DNA from: a virus
DNA: 52,148 bases
Strand: one strand, 5' to 3'
IMG/VR virus record: IMGVR_UViG_3300031722_000043
Location: 1-52,148 of that record
In this document: in pieces, positions 1-8,964 of the stretch
Position numbering within the stretch: the first letter of the stretch is position 1
How the letters are laid out: every line of letters begins with the position of its first letter
Program-made: the position numbers and the translations under genes
The notes under the pieces: generated by a model
Database searches by the model: none
The model's input: only the letters and a program-made list of their open reading frames with translations
Told to the model about the DNA's origin: nothing

Positions 1-13
1 ATAAATATCAATA

Positions 14-337
14 ATGGTACTAAAATTAATATTGTATTTATCTTTTATCACATTTAGTTTATGTATTCTTTGCTATGAGGGTATGGCAAGAAAACTTGGT
101 TATCGAATTGGAAGTAAAACCGGAAACACTTTTCAATATGTTGGTGGAGTATTATTTATTGCGGGTGTTATTGAATGTTTCTTTGTATTTTATTGGTGGT
201 TGGTTCTAATCGGAATTTTCTTATCTGTATTACTGGGTGCACAGTTTACAATATTATTTAAAGATAAAACTCAATTACTGGCACCTCTATTTGTTATTTT
301 ATCTTTTATTGGAATTATTATATATCAATCCTTTTAA
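14..337 (+). CDS. small multi-pass membrane protein, function unknown
   Basis: The 107-residue product is very hydrophobic, with about four predicted membrane spans (roughly residues 4-22, 40-60, 62-82 and 88-105) and a short polar stretch around residues 25-38. I do not recognise a family. It ends two bases before the XRE-type gene, so the two are probably co-transcribed. A small membrane protein next to a phage repressor can be a superinfection-exclusion protein, but nothing in the sequence proves that. Only 13 bases lie upstream in the window, so the true start and promoter cannot be judged. Confidence 0.5.
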   Translation: MVLKLILYLSFITFSLCILCYEGMARKLGYRIGSKTGNTFQYVGGVLFIAGVIECFFVFYWWLVLIGIFLSVLLGAQFTILFKDKTQLLAPLFVILSFIGIIIYQSF

Positions 338-339
338 TC

Positions 340-627
340 ATGTTTTCAAAAATACTCGACAATCTGCTTCACGAACGCAAAGTTACCAAGTCCGCTTTTT
401 GCAAATACCTGGGTATTTCCCGTACCACGCTGGACGACTATTTGAATGGTATTACTTTCATGCCGGGAGACAAAATAGAGAAATCTGCTGCTTTTTTTGG
501 GGTTACGGTGGGTTATCTCTTTGGAGAAATGCCTTCAGATACTACTAAACAAGTACACGAAATGCTTACAAATCAGCAAATACAGCTCACAGAAATAGCA
601 AATTTACTCAAAAAACTGGTACAATGA
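340..627 (+). CDS. XRE-family helix-turn-helix regulator (repressor-like)
   Basis: The 95-residue protein starts with a lambda-repressor-type HTH: residues about 13-30 read as helix, turn, recognition helix (KSAFCKYLGISRTTLDDYLN), followed by a helix with the usual spacing and a GYLFGE-like end. The C-terminal 30 residues form a predicted amphipathic helix that could dimerise. It follows the membrane gene by two bases and lies just upstream of attP. A one-domain HTH protein beside the integrase could be a lysogeny repressor or Cro-like switch protein; which one cannot be told. No cleavable C-terminal peptidase domain is present. Confidence 0.75.
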   Translation: MFSKILDNLLHERKVTKSAFCKYLGISRTTLDDYLNGITFMPGDKIEKSAAFFGVTVGYLFGEMPSDTTKQVHEMLTNQQIQLTEIANLLKKLVQ

Positions 628-717
628 TTTTCAATATTTTTTCAAGGTTAACAAATTTTATCATTCGTTTTGTAGCTTTTATTGTACAAATAACATTCAA
701 TATGTAGTCTATACCAT

Positions 718-836
718 ACAATCAACGCTTTACAATCACTAAAACCTGCTTTGGGAGCAGGGGGTCGTGGGTTCGAATCCCGCTACCCCGACACATTACA
801 AAAGTAGTTTTATAAAGGTGATTTTTAGTTGATTGT
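718..836. other. attP region with flanking inverted arm-like repeats
   Basis: A 9-bp sequence ACAATCAAC at 718-726 is repeated in exact inverted form, GTTGATTGT, at 828-836, with a further partial copy (ACAATCA) at 732-738. These bracket the tRNA-derived core at 745-793. Flanking repeats of this kind are typical arm-binding sites for tyrosine integrases or sites for an excisionase. The assignment to integrase is an inference from position; the repeats themselves are visible. The rest of 628-999 holds no gene I can support. Confidence 0.5.
745..793 (+). other. attP core: 3' half of tRNA-Pro(UGG)
   Basis: The sequence folds as the 3' half of a tRNA: anticodon stem CCTGC/GCAGG (745-749, 757-761) around loop TTTGGGA with anticodon TGG at 752-754, a T arm GTGGG-TTCGAAT-CCCGC (767-783) and the 3' acceptor strand TACCCCG (784-790). 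The matching 5' acceptor strand CGGGGTA, the D arm and the 5' half are absent upstream. This is the arrangement of a phage attachment site that restores a host tRNA-Pro gene on integration, and it sits about 200 bases before the integrase. It is not a functional tRNA gene by itself. Confidence 0.85.
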
Positions 837-866
837 GAGTTTTCATAATAACTTAAAATCACCTTT
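814..866. promoter_or_regulatory. inverted repeat in the integrase leader
   Basis: AAAGGTGATTTT (814-825) is repeated as its exact complement AAAATCACCTTT (855-866) with a 29-base spacer. It can form a 12-bp stem in DNA or in the leader of an integrase transcript, or bind a dimeric regulator. It lies between the att core and the chosen integrase start at 1000. Role not established. Confidence 0.4.
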
Positions 867-999
867 TTTCATGCACAAAATTGAACCATTTTCAAAAAGT
901 TTTCAAAACACTACGTCAAACAGTGACATTATTTGTCAATCTGTGCCAAATGTTTTGTACAATTTTCAAAACGCCAAATCTTTTTCGCAATTAACAGGT

Positions 1000-2259
1000 A
1001 TGAAAATTACTGTTGTCCTCGAAACCCGACATGTAAAAGCAAACGGTAAATTCCCGGTGAAGATACGTTTCAACTTCCAGAACCAGGCGTGGTATGTTCC
1101 AACCGGTGTAGAGGTACCAATACAATGTTTCCATCTGGGTAAAGTTACCGGACTTCCTAAAGCGTCGATGATGAACATTCTCATTGGTCAGAAACTTGAA
1201 TACGTACAAAATGTGTTGGAGGATCTGCAAATTCGTGGACTGATCAAAACGAAATTTAAAACCGGTACCGAACTAAAAAACTTTATTGAATCGGGTGAGG
1301 AGGGGTACGACGAATTGAATCGTGAGGACCGGATGATACTTCACTTCAAAACGTATGTCGAAAACCACCTGTTACAGTATTCGTCTAAGTCTTCCGGCGA
1401 ACAATACGTTTGTATGCTTAAAAAGGTAGAAACGTTCTGTGAGGTTCAAAACCTGTTTATTTCGGACATTACAGTGGGCTGGTTGAAAGACTTTGAAACG
1501 TTTTGCGAAAAAACGGGAATGTCAGTCAATGGCCGTGGCAATTACCTGCGTGCTATCCGCACTATTTTTAATGACGCTATTGATCGTGATTACATTGGTT
1601 TCGATAAATATCCTTTTCGTCGTTTCAAAATAAAAAAGGCAAAAACCAAACACCGAAATATTACCGTGGAGGATTTGCGTTATATGCTCCACATAGATTA
1701 TGACGCGTTGTTGGTGGAACTCAAAGCAACGGCTAAAAAACACACTTCGGTCTTTCCGGATGTGCAACGGTATGTTGATCTGTTCTTCCTGTCGTTCTTT
1801 CTATGTGGAATGAATCTGAAAGACTTGCTTTTCCTGCGTAAAGGTGACATCCGCAACGGTCAGCTTTCTATTATGCGTATCAAAACCGATGAACCTATTG
1901 TTATTCGCGTAGAACCGGAAGCGCAACAAATTATCGATCGTTATCCTGGACAAAAATACTTACTCGATTTTTTGGATAATTACACGACTGACGATTATAA
2001 AAACGTGGAAAAACGTATGAATACTAACCTTAAACATGTTCTTTCATTTGTTACAGGATATTGGGGTAGGCACTCATGGGCAACTATCGCGGGTGAGCTA
2101 GATATTCCGGATCCGATTATCGACATTGCTCAGGGACGTATCCCTCCCGGAATGGCAGGTACCTATATAAAACGTAATATCAAAAAAGTTTCTGGTGCTA
2201 ATAGAAAGATAATTGATCATGTGCTAAATAAAAAACCGGTGGAGAACGCTCTTTCTTAA
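1000..2259 (+). CDS. int: tyrosine recombinase / phage integrase
   Basis: The 419-residue protein has the Bacteroidota integrase layout: an arm-binding-type beta region near the N-terminus (KITVVLETRHVK onward), a SAM-like core-binding domain (about 100-190), and a catalytic domain with the box II region YWGRHSWAT and the nucleophile Tyr389 in AGTYIKR. The box I region reads LCGMNLKDLLFL, without the usual first arginine, as in some other Bacteroidota integrases. The reading frame is open back to 829 from a TTG, but residues before the ATG at 1000 look unlike protein and the family usually starts with MKITVVL, so I chose 1000. It acts on the adjacent tRNA-Pro attP. It converges with terL; a CCCCTTTAGGGG repeat lies between them. 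Confidence 0.9.
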   Translation: MKITVVLETRHVKANGKFPVKIRFNFQNQAWYVPTGVEVPIQCFHLGKVTGLPKASMMNILIGQKLEYVQNVLEDLQIRGLIKTKFKTGTELKNFIESGEEGYDELNREDRMILHFKTYVENHLLQYSSKSSGEQYVCMLKKVETFCEVQNLFISDITVGWLKDFETFCEKTGMSVNGRGNYLRAIRTIFNDAIDRDYIGFDKYPFRRFKIKKAKTKHRNITVEDLRYMLHIDYDALLVELKATAKKHTSVFPDVQRYVDLFFLSFFLCGMNLKDLLFLRKGDIRNGQLSIMRIKTDEPIVIRVEPEAQQIIDRYPGQKYLLDFLDNYTTDDYKNVEKRMNTNLKHVLSFVTGYWGRHSWATIAGELDIPDPIIDIAQGRIPPGMAGTYIKRNIKKVSGANRKIIDHVLNKKPVENALS

Positions 2260-2260
2260 A

Positions 2261-2284
2261 TCCCCCTTTAGGGGTTATGGGTTT
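2261..2284. repeat. dispersed CCCCTAAAGGGG repeat, copy 1 (int/terL junction)
   Basis: A copy of the family described in the findings, here as CCCCCTTTAGGGG plus a G-rich tail on the plus strand. It fills the 23-base gap between the convergent int and terL stops and touches the terL stop codon. A small hairpin (CCCC/GGGG) could help termination from both sides. Confidence 0.7.
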
Positions 2285-4387
2285 ACCACGCTGTCCTCTG
2301 CACATGTGCTGTCTGTGCCGCTTTAATCTCTGCCGGTAGTGGTAAATTTTCTATATCATAACATATGAATAATCCAATCATGGTGGCCATGATCCGATCA
2401 TCATGTTTTCCTTGCTTGGCTCCGGTCTTACCATCTTTCTTGGTTTCAAAAGTCCTGGCTTCATTCAGCGTTTCTTCATCACGTTCCACATAACCATGTT
2501 CACGTAATATAGCTATGTATTTATTTATTACCATAGGTTTAGTACTCATGTTAGTATTGAATCCGTATTTTATAGGTGCTCCTGATCGTATTTTAGCGGC
2601 AGGAGTTCGACTGTACAAATTATTATAATGTTCTGAAATCGTATCGAATATAAATTCTGTTTCATCTTCACCACTTGCACTTCCTACGCTTTCGTAAGTA
2701 TTACTTTCTATAACTAACAAAGCATTATTATACCATTTAGCTATTTGAGCCGCTATCCATATCGTTATATCTTTGTCTATATGGCCATAAAATAAGGCAA
2801 CTACATTCGGTTTTTCTCCATGCATCATCCAATACCGGTCAAATACTTTTATCACACCATAATCAGCTTTTTCGGTTACTCCTTTTTGTGGATCGAATAC
2901 CACCACATACCGGTTGCTTATTTTCTGTTCTTTATCCGGGTATTCCCACACGTGCAGTTTGTTTACTCCTTTGTGTAGTCTCAGTTTGGCATCTCCGGTA
3001 AGCACAAAGTTAGTTGCTTCTGGATCTTCTCTGAAATAAATATCTTTTAGTATGTCTTTTCGTTTAGATGGTTCTACTACAGCCATCTCAGGCGCATACT
3101 TCGAAAACATGGTGCCTACCGCAACCGGCTTGCAACATTCGGATCGTAATTTCTCCACATCGTCTGCCCTGAATACCGGTGATCCTGAATCCTGGAACGC
3201 TTCTATGTCGTCACTCGGAAACTCCTGTTTCATCTTACTTTCTGATGGCATGGTGGCTGCCATCATGCGTCGCCAGTTTAGATTTTCAAGTGTGCATATT
3301 TTGTGATTATTCCATAAATTCCATTCATAGTCATTCATTGTGGCTATAAATTCACTTACGGTTCCTTTTTTCTTGCGGCCATTGTGTGCGTAGTAACTCC
3401 CTGCAAATGTTTCTTCATACATTTTTATCATAAACCACGGTGCAAAGATGGCTACAAAGGATGATTCTTTGCTCTTGGCTTTCTGATATTGTTCGTAGAA
3501 GTAATCACCCACACCATTTGCAGTACTTTCACGTACGATCATGGTATACGGTCCTTTGGTGGAAGATGATACAATACTCGATTCTAATGTTTCCGGATTG
3601 TTTCCTTCAGTAGCCGGGTAAAAAGCTTCTTCCGAAAAGTGCACCATCTTCACGTTCTGAGATCGTACACTTTCAGGTTCCGTAGCAAATCCAACGGTTA
3701 TACGACAACCTCGCTCCGGTATTTCTTTTATATTCTGAGTACTGGCAAAATTCTTTATGGTTATTTTTTCGCCGTTGATCGCCGGCATATATTTTACTGA
3801 TCGTTCATACATGGATCGTACATTAATGGCTGCATCTCTTACATGTGCACATATTACACTGTTCCAGTTTTTTTTATGTATCGTCTGTATCCACTTCATG
3901 TACATTTGAACCAGGGTGGAAAATCCCATTTGTTTTGCTTTGAGTACCTGTACAAGTATTTGCAACCCTTCGTGACGTTTTTCTTCGAATTCTTCCAACA
4001 ACATTTGCTGGGCCGGATTACATATAAAGGGTACAAGTTCTGCCGATTGTTTGTCTTCTATGGTTTCACACGTTACAGCATAAAACTCAAAGTCATGCTT
4101 ATATCGTTCTTCACATATCTTCAACCAGAAGTAATCTATTTGTGTGGGGGTCGCTTTACGCTTTAGTTTCTCGCGTAATGCTTTTTCTATTGATCCGTGT
4201 TTTTTGAGCATTATGATGGCAGGGTGGTTCGCCATCTCTATTGGTAAGTAAAATGTTCGTGGGTTTTTATCGGACACAGTCAACTCAAACCGTTCTCCGC
4301 AACAATTTAGCCCGGATATTGGGTCATAATCTTTTTTTTTTCCGCATTCCTGCGGGCATTCTCTTGTATGAGCTGTTCTATGTTCAT
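2283..4387 (-). CDS. terL: terminase large subunit (TerL), probable -1 frameshift
   Basis: Packaging ATPase and nuclease. The long frame (666 codons from a TTG at 4283) has a Walker-A-like KAKQMGFST (about 115-123), a Walker B region KMVHFSEEAF (about 208), and an RNase H-like nuclease with VVVFDPQKG and a late GKHDDRI. The frame is open upstream of 4283, and its residues DYDPISGLNCCGER continue a sensible protein, but there is no ATG. An ATG at 4387 opens MNIEQLIQENARRNAEKKK in another frame and runs into ten adenines (4332-4341). A -1 shift at A-AAA-AAG (4337-4331) joins the two into a 701-residue protein; without it translation stops after 26 residues. A sequencing miscount (A10 for A11) is the main alternative. 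Last gene of the minus-strand block from 12918. Confidence 0.9.
4331..4341 (-). promoter_or_regulatory. A10-G slippery tract in the 5' part of terL
   Basis: On the minus strand the tract reads GAAAAAAAAAAG in frame as GAA AAA AAA AAG, so it contains the heptamer A-AAA-AAG, one of the best -1 frameshift sites known in bacteria. A homopolymer of this length is also prone to transcriptional slippage and to sequencing miscounts. I saw no clear stem-loop immediately downstream. Confidence 0.5.
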
Positions 4388-4512
4388 TCTGTAAATTTCA
4401 AAATTCTGTAAATTCTGATTCTGATAAATTAGCGAAATACCCGCGTTATCACAACGTAGGATATTCCTTGTTAACCTCAAATCTAATACAATGAAAAATC
4501 ACAATGTTTTAT

Positions 4513-5178
4513 CTAAAATTTTAAACTGCCGCTTACTTCATATCCTTTGTTCTTGAAATCAGTCATGTATTTTGCTCCAATTCCTACATTATGAATGTAT
4601 ATTCCGGCTCCGGCTCCAACATATCCAAAGGAGTTCCACGAAGCTTGGACAAATGGTGTAAAGAGTTTATCACCGGGTTGCTTCTTTAGCGCAGTGCTTA
4701 AGTCTGTATTTATCTGGTTCTGTTCCGCTATGGTTCTGTCTTTCTTAGTCAGTAAGCCTTCTTTAATACCATTTTGTTTATTACATTCGTAGATCTGAAT
4801 GGAATCGTTATAGGCTTTTATTCCCAGATCAAATATTGCTTCTTCTTGTTTATTTATTGCATCCTTACAATTTTCTGTTGTATTCGTATCTTTTCGTGCA
4901 ATATCTACAGCTTCAACTGCTACCTGAATCTTCCGCCGGATCACCGGTTTTAATCCGTCACTTATCTTTTTATGCAGGTTCTGTATTACTTTGCTCGAAT
5001 CAATACGTTCACGTGCAAATGCTGTTTCCAGATCGTCCTTCTGTTTAATGAGTGCGGTTTTCCCTTGTGCGGTCAATAAGGCCTGTTCTGCCTGTTTATT
5101 ACTTAACGTTGCACGACCAACAAAGAAACCAATTACAAATAATGCAACTGTTACCGCAGCAATAATATAGTTTTTCAT
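4513..5178 (-). CDS. membrane-anchored coiled-coil protein, candidate spanin
   Basis: The 221-residue protein has one N-terminal membrane span (residues 4-22, VTVALFVIGFFVGRA-like), then a long charged helical region (about 30-165, coiled coil) and a C-terminal part rich in Gly and aromatic residues ending in F (about 175-221) that resembles an outer-membrane beta hairpin. Start overlaps the stop of the DUF5675 gene by four bases. A span plus periplasmic coil next to lysis genes fits an Rz-like or one-piece spanin linking the two membranes. Function is inferred from architecture and place only. Confidence 0.5.
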   Translation of the reverse strand: MKNYIIAAVTVALFVIGFFVGRATLSNKQAEQALLTAQGKTALIKQKDDLETAFARERIDSSKVIQNLHKKISDGLKPVIRRKIQVAVEAVDIARKDTNTTENCKDAINKQEEAIFDLGIKAYNDSIQIYECNKQNGIKEGLLTKKDRTIAEQNQINTDLSTALKKQPGDKLFTPFVQASWNSFGYVGAGAGIYIHNVGIGAKYMTDFKNKGYEVSGSLKF

Positions 5179-5585
5179 ACAATTTCTATTTGAATATTCG
5201 TTGCTTTTTTCAGAATAGGGAACAGTTTCGAAAATGTGACTTGTGATTGTGACACTCGACCTTTAACGTCATTGATGCCAACCAACAGACAACCATGTGT
5301 ATCAGCAGCCATGTTACCTGGATGAATTCTAATTCCGTCGAAACCAGGAACGTTCAATAATAATGGTAATTCACGTTTAAAACGTGTGGACATATTTATA
5401 GTGACTTGATACGTTCCGAAGGGTATACAGGTTTCGCCAAAGACTTTCGGTGTTTCTAATTTACCATCCTTGTTCGTGTCGCGATTCCTATCTTCCAATA
5501 CGTCACAAAAAGGAATACCATCAATTGATAATTTCCCAATGGTATAATCGGGTGCGAAATAAATACGTTTTAATTGCAGTTTCAT
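5175..5585 (-). CDS. DUF5675-like protein, candidate cell-wall lysis enzyme
   Basis: The 136-residue protein has the pattern expected for DUF5675: an N-terminal beta region, CxxLED-like segment (residues 28-33), a PxGTY motif (about 57) and a RIHPGN...DTHGCLLVG block (about 86-104). The His and the Cys in HxGCLLVG-like spacing recall the active site of L,D-transpeptidases, so a peptidoglycan-active role is plausible. It sits between the holin and the spanin-like gene with 4-base overlaps on both sides, the place of an endolysin. Catalysis has not been shown by anything visible here. Confidence 0.65.
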   Translation of the reverse strand: MKLQLKRIYFAPDYTIGKLSIDGIPFCDVLEDRNRDTNKDGKLETPKVFGETCIPFGTYQVTINMSTRFKRELPLLLNVPGFDGIRIHPGNMAADTHGCLLVGINDVKGRVSQSQVTFSKLFPILKKATNIQIEIV

Positions 5586-6049
5586 GCTATATCGTTTTTA
5601 TTAATTCCTAAATAATTTTTTAATTTCTCGAAAATTCTGGTAGTCAAAACAATATAAATAAATTCAATCGCTTTGTTTTTAGGAAATAAAAGTGAAGTAT
5701 TACGAAGAATATTAGTCATATAAAAATAGACAACTGTCATAGTTATCCACTTTATTCCTACATGTCCCCATTCGTCATTTCCCAATGAATCAAAAATATT
5801 ATGAATGAAATAAATAAGAATCACGTAGAATAATAACTGCTTGAAAGATTCAAAGGCTTTTTTCAAACAAAAACGTGTTTTATTTATATTGCTGTCAGTT
5901 GCTATTCCGGCAAAGATATTGAATAAAAAAGCCATCAAAAGGACTTGTAAAACATCCTGAATTGGACTGAATAAACTTGTAAATCCAGTGATGACTACTA
6001 ATAAAACAGGTTTAAGGTTTTGCCAAAAATGAGACATAAAATCTTCCAT
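5582..6049 (-). CDS. phage holin (family 4-like)
   Basis: The 155-residue protein has three to four membrane spans (about residues 12-30, 33-50, 72-92 and 100-118) and the NILRN motif (about 115) and overall pattern of the Bacteroidota phage holin family: LKPV near the start, FSPIQD after the first span, and a KLKNYLG-like tail. Holins permeabilise the inner membrane at the end of the lytic cycle. It overlaps the DUF5675 gene by four bases, which supports a lysis cassette. Confidence 0.75.
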   Translation of the reverse strand: MEDFMSHFWQNLKPVLLVVITGFTSLFSPIQDVLQVLLMAFLFNIFAGIATDSNINKTRFCLKKAFESFKQLLFYVILIYFIHNIFDSLGNDEWGHVGIKWITMTVVYFYMTNILRNTSLLFPKNKAIEFIYIVLTTRIFEKLKNYLGINKNDIA

Positions 6050-6070
6050 AGTTTCAAATTTAATGTATGA

Positions 6071-6352
6071 TTAATTTTCTTTTTCATCTCCCACCTCTGT
6101 ATTGGTGGTATCGTTCGTGTCTTTCTTTTTCGAATAGCCCAATGCCCAGAATGCCGTCGATATCAAGCCGGCCAATACACCTGCCAGTGCCAGTGTATCT
6201 GCCGTATTTCTCAATACTGTAATCAATAAACATAAACTACATGTCACAATAACTATATGACAATTGAACCTAATTCCACTTGTCTTTCCGTTTGAATCAC
6301 TCATAGCTTCAGGCCAGGAGAATTTACTTATGTCGGTTTTGTTGATTCGCAT
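6071..6352 (-). CDS. small two-span membrane protein, candidate holin/antiholin
   Basis: The 93-residue product has two membrane spans (about 31-46 and 51-70) and a charged, Asp/Thr/Lys-rich tail (72-93). It lies between the tail fibre and the recognised holin. Two membrane proteins in one cassette often form a holin and antiholin or pinholin pair, but no family motif is visible. The tail SKKKDTNDTTNTEVGDEKEN is typical of class II holins. Confidence 0.5.
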   Translation of the reverse strand: MRINKTDISKFSWPEAMSDSNGKTSGIRFNCHIVIVTCSLCLLITVLRNTADTLALAGVLAGLISTAFWALGYSKKKDTNDTTNTEVGDEKEN

Positions 6353-6422
6353 GATTTTGTCGTTTAATCGGTCGATTGGAGATGGAGGTTTTTAATTCTT
6401 ATTAAAACTAATCTCCTTTTTA

Positions 6423-8648
6423 TTATCTCAATGCTAAAGTTTCTGCAATACATTTTTCTATTCCTTTTGCTCCATATCTATTTGGATGAATAGTATCTAA
6501 AGTAAAAGATGCTGTATTTCTTGCTGTTATTCCTGAATCCCAAAATAAAGGAACGCATTTCAAATTATACAAATTAGCAATTGCCATAGTTCTTATCGCA
6601 ATTGTCTCGCGCACATTATAAGTAGCATCATACATTGTACTTCCATAACCTGTTGTATCCAATACTGTGCATAGAATTAGCTCTATATTTGGAAAATCAC
6701 GTTGTTGCATTTCTATACAGCCTTTCAATGCAGCACACCATGTTAAATGAGTTGGTCTTATATCTGTATCTTTATATGCTATATCGGTTGCTGATCCTAA
6801 ATCATAACCTGCTTCTAAATCATTTGTTCCGCCAAATAAAAATTTGACGTCTGGATTATATATCGATAATCTTTGTCCAGCACATCTATACCAAATACTT
6901 TCATGTCCTACTGTTTCTGTTATAGGTGGATATAATGAAATTCCACCCTGAGCCGGTTGCATTTGACCTTCAATGCCTCTTATATATGATAATCCATAAT
7001 GGTTCTCTAAGTAACCTTTCCATTTATAGTTATCATCTGTAGAAATACTATCACCTACATATAATCCATTTTTACCAACATATCCACTTGAATCACGTAT
7101 AATATTCATTTCTTTTGTTGATAGCATATTTGAGAATTGATCAAAAGTTGTCAATCCGTCCCAAATTTCAGGAGAACTAAAATAGATTGTAGTTCCAGAA
7201 GTAATATCCATTAAATACCACTGAAGCCATTGTAATGTTGTAAAATCAAAGTCTATAAAGTCATAACTTAAATTGACTTCTTGAACAACATCACTGACTA
7301 GTACGATCAATTGAGATTTTACGTTCGTAAATTCTGAATTTTTTATGTAAAATGCCAAACTAATGGTAAGTGAGTTTGACGATAAAATATAGAAGTGAAA
7401 ATTTATTTTTTTGGAAATCTTTAATTCTGGTCGAATTTTCGATAAATAGTAAAGGCTTCGATTAGTAGTACCTGCTCCGGAATTTATAACAGACAATTCC
7501 TTGTTATATCCAAGATCTCCGAATTTATTTAACGAGGATGACGAAACACATGAATCAAATCCGTTATAATCTCCTACTCCTAAATCTACGTATTTTAAAT
7601 TTCCAAGTGTATTATAATCGACATTATAGTTGAAAGTTTGTTTTTTAGTTTTTCCCAAAACTAAACTATTAACTATAATTGAAAAATCATTCAGATAAAT
7701 TAAAGAGGCTATTTTAATGGTAATTATTGTATTGGCTGAAAAAATTGTAAATGCTACAAATTTTGCTCCCTGTGGATGTAGAGTTTTATTTGAATAGAAA
7801 TTTGGTTTTTTTAAATTAAAATCTTTTGATAAAAAGCTACCATCTTTTTTAAAATATACAACCGAAGCTACTGCTCCATTGTCAACATACGAATTTGAAA
7901 TAGAGAATGAAATAGTTTTATTTTCAATGTCAACTAATTGTGAACGACTCCATCCTTCTGAAGGAGTTATAGCACCAGTTTCACTATTATAGTAGCTTCC
8001 AGGCGTCCATATTAAAGGAAAATCAATAAATGTAGGAGATGCAATTTTTACATCCTCTGGAAACTCTTTCAATCCGGTATTCTTCCACGCAATTCCATTA
8101 TAACTATTAATAAACCCATCACTCAAATTCCTTGCAGCACATCCAAAAATAGCTGTTGGATATTGAGTTGATAAATTTGCGAAAATAATTACATCGGGTA
8201 AAGGATATAGAATTGGTGCTACTACATCGGATTTTGCTTGAGCGTCTCCCGTACTCAAATATACTCCACCTCCCACAAAAGCCGTCCCATTCCAATAATT
8301 CCACCAACCGTTATCAAGAGTAATATAGTTGTATTGGTGGTCAGGATTTGCAGCGATTAGGGCCGCAAGGTTAGCATATGAACCTTTTGGACCACCGCTT
8401 TTCAATTCTAACTCATTTCTTAAGGAATCAATGTCATTTTGCTTAGTCTGAAGCTTGGTATCTATCTGAGCTTTATCATACCAATCACCCGAATTAAATA
8501 TCTTAAGTACCTGTTTCGTTCCACCGAATGCGGATACAATGTATATCCCGGTAAAAGTGTCGTTCTTTACAAAGTAAATACCGTTATTGTCTGCCGTGGT
8601 TGGTACTGCAACCCGCTTGTTTAAAATACCTATTTTTAGTGGTGCCAT
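6423..8648 (-). CDS. tail fibre / receptor-binding protein with C-terminal SGNH hydrolase
   Basis: The 741-residue protein has a conserved-looking N-terminus (MAPLKIGIL, then GIYFVK and GIYIVSAFGG strands), a short coiled stretch (about 65-82) and a middle of beta-rich low-similarity sequence. The C-terminal 200 residues carry the SGNH/GDSL blocks: GDSI (about 530), GGTND (about 610) and DTIHPNRYG (about 723-731). SGNH enzymes deacetylate sugars or cleave esters, so the fibre may modify a surface glycan while bound. It follows two small genes of the tail region and precedes the lysis cassette, the usual place of a receptor-binding protein. The active centre assignment is by motif only. Confidence 0.8.
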   Translation of the reverse strand: MAPLKIGILNKRVAVPTTADNNGIYFVKNDTFTGIYIVSAFGGTKQVLKIFNSGDWYDKAQIDTKLQTKQNDIDSLRNELELKSGGPKGSYANLAALIAANPDHQYNYITLDNGWWNYWNGTAFVGGGVYLSTGDAQAKSDVVAPILYPLPDVIIFANLSTQYPTAIFGCAARNLSDGFINSYNGIAWKNTGLKEFPEDVKIASPTFIDFPLIWTPGSYYNSETGAITPSEGWSRSQLVDIENKTISFSISNSYVDNGAVASVVYFKKDGSFLSKDFNLKKPNFYSNKTLHPQGAKFVAFTIFSANTIITIKIASLIYLNDFSIIVNSLVLGKTKKQTFNYNVDYNTLGNLKYVDLGVGDYNGFDSCVSSSSLNKFGDLGYNKELSVINSGAGTTNRSLYYLSKIRPELKISKKINFHFYILSSNSLTISLAFYIKNSEFTNVKSQLIVLVSDVVQEVNLSYDFIDFDFTTLQWLQWYLMDITSGTTIYFSSPEIWDGLTTFDQFSNMLSTKEMNIIRDSSGYVGKNGLYVGDSISTDDNYKWKGYLENHYGLSYIRGIEGQMQPAQGGISLYPPITETVGHESIWYRCAGQRLSIYNPDVKFLFGGTNDLEAGYDLGSATDIAYKDTDIRPTHLTWCAALKGCIEMQQRDFPNIELILCTVLDTTGYGSTMYDATYNVRETIAIRTMAIANLYNLKCVPLFWDSGITARNTASFTLDTIHPNRYGAKGIEKCIAETLALR

Positions 8649-8651
8649 GGT

Positions 8652-8930
8652 TTAAAATTCTTCTGTGTTGAACGTTTCGTTGTTATTTATAAAAGCTGAT
8701 GTGGATGTATTAAAGTCGGAATAGTCAGCATATTTATTGCCTGCCGAATCTTTTTCTAATTCAGCAATCTTTGCCATTCCTTTTCTGATGTTGCCTTGAT
8801 AGATGTATACAGTTGTTTCATCTCCTGTAATACTCATTGTACATACTCCTGAAGGTATTTTCTCAAATCCCCCGGTTTTATGTTTTAATATCCAGTTTTT
8901 GGATAGTGGGTCGTAATAAAATGCTTTCAT
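8652..8930 (-). CDS. small tail-region protein ending in TEEF
   Basis: The 92-residue protein has no family I can name. It has a beta-rich first half (YYDPLSKNWILKH, TTVYIYQGNIRKG) and a polar end. Its last residues, ETFNTEEF, match the end of the next gene upstream (SFAWDTEEF). It lies three bases upstream of the tail fibre gene. A role as a fibre chaperone or fibre-base protein is a guess from position. Confidence 0.55.
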   Translation of the reverse strand: MKAFYYDPLSKNWILKHKTGGFEKIPSGVCTMSITGDETTVYIYQGNIRKGMAKIAELEKDSAGNKYADYSDFNTSTSAFINNNETFNTEEF

Positions 8931-8964
8931 TTATTTTTGTATTTGGAATTAATAAATAATAGTT

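Noticed and set aside
745-793. A functional tRNA gene
   Set aside because: Only the 3' half is present; the 5' acceptor strand, D arm and the first half of the fold are missing upstream.
829-999. Extended integrase N-terminus from the TTG at 829
   Set aside because: The 57 extra residues look like translated non-coding DNA and the family usually starts with MKITVVL at 1000.
4470-4510. Bacteroidota-type promoter before terL (TAGATTTG at 4478-4485)
   Set aside because: The -33 TTG element is only about 16 bases away and weak; terL is also well served by the operon from 12918.
7080-7160. Internal short frames inside the tail fibre gene
   Set aside because: They are alternative frames of a clear coding region with no support.
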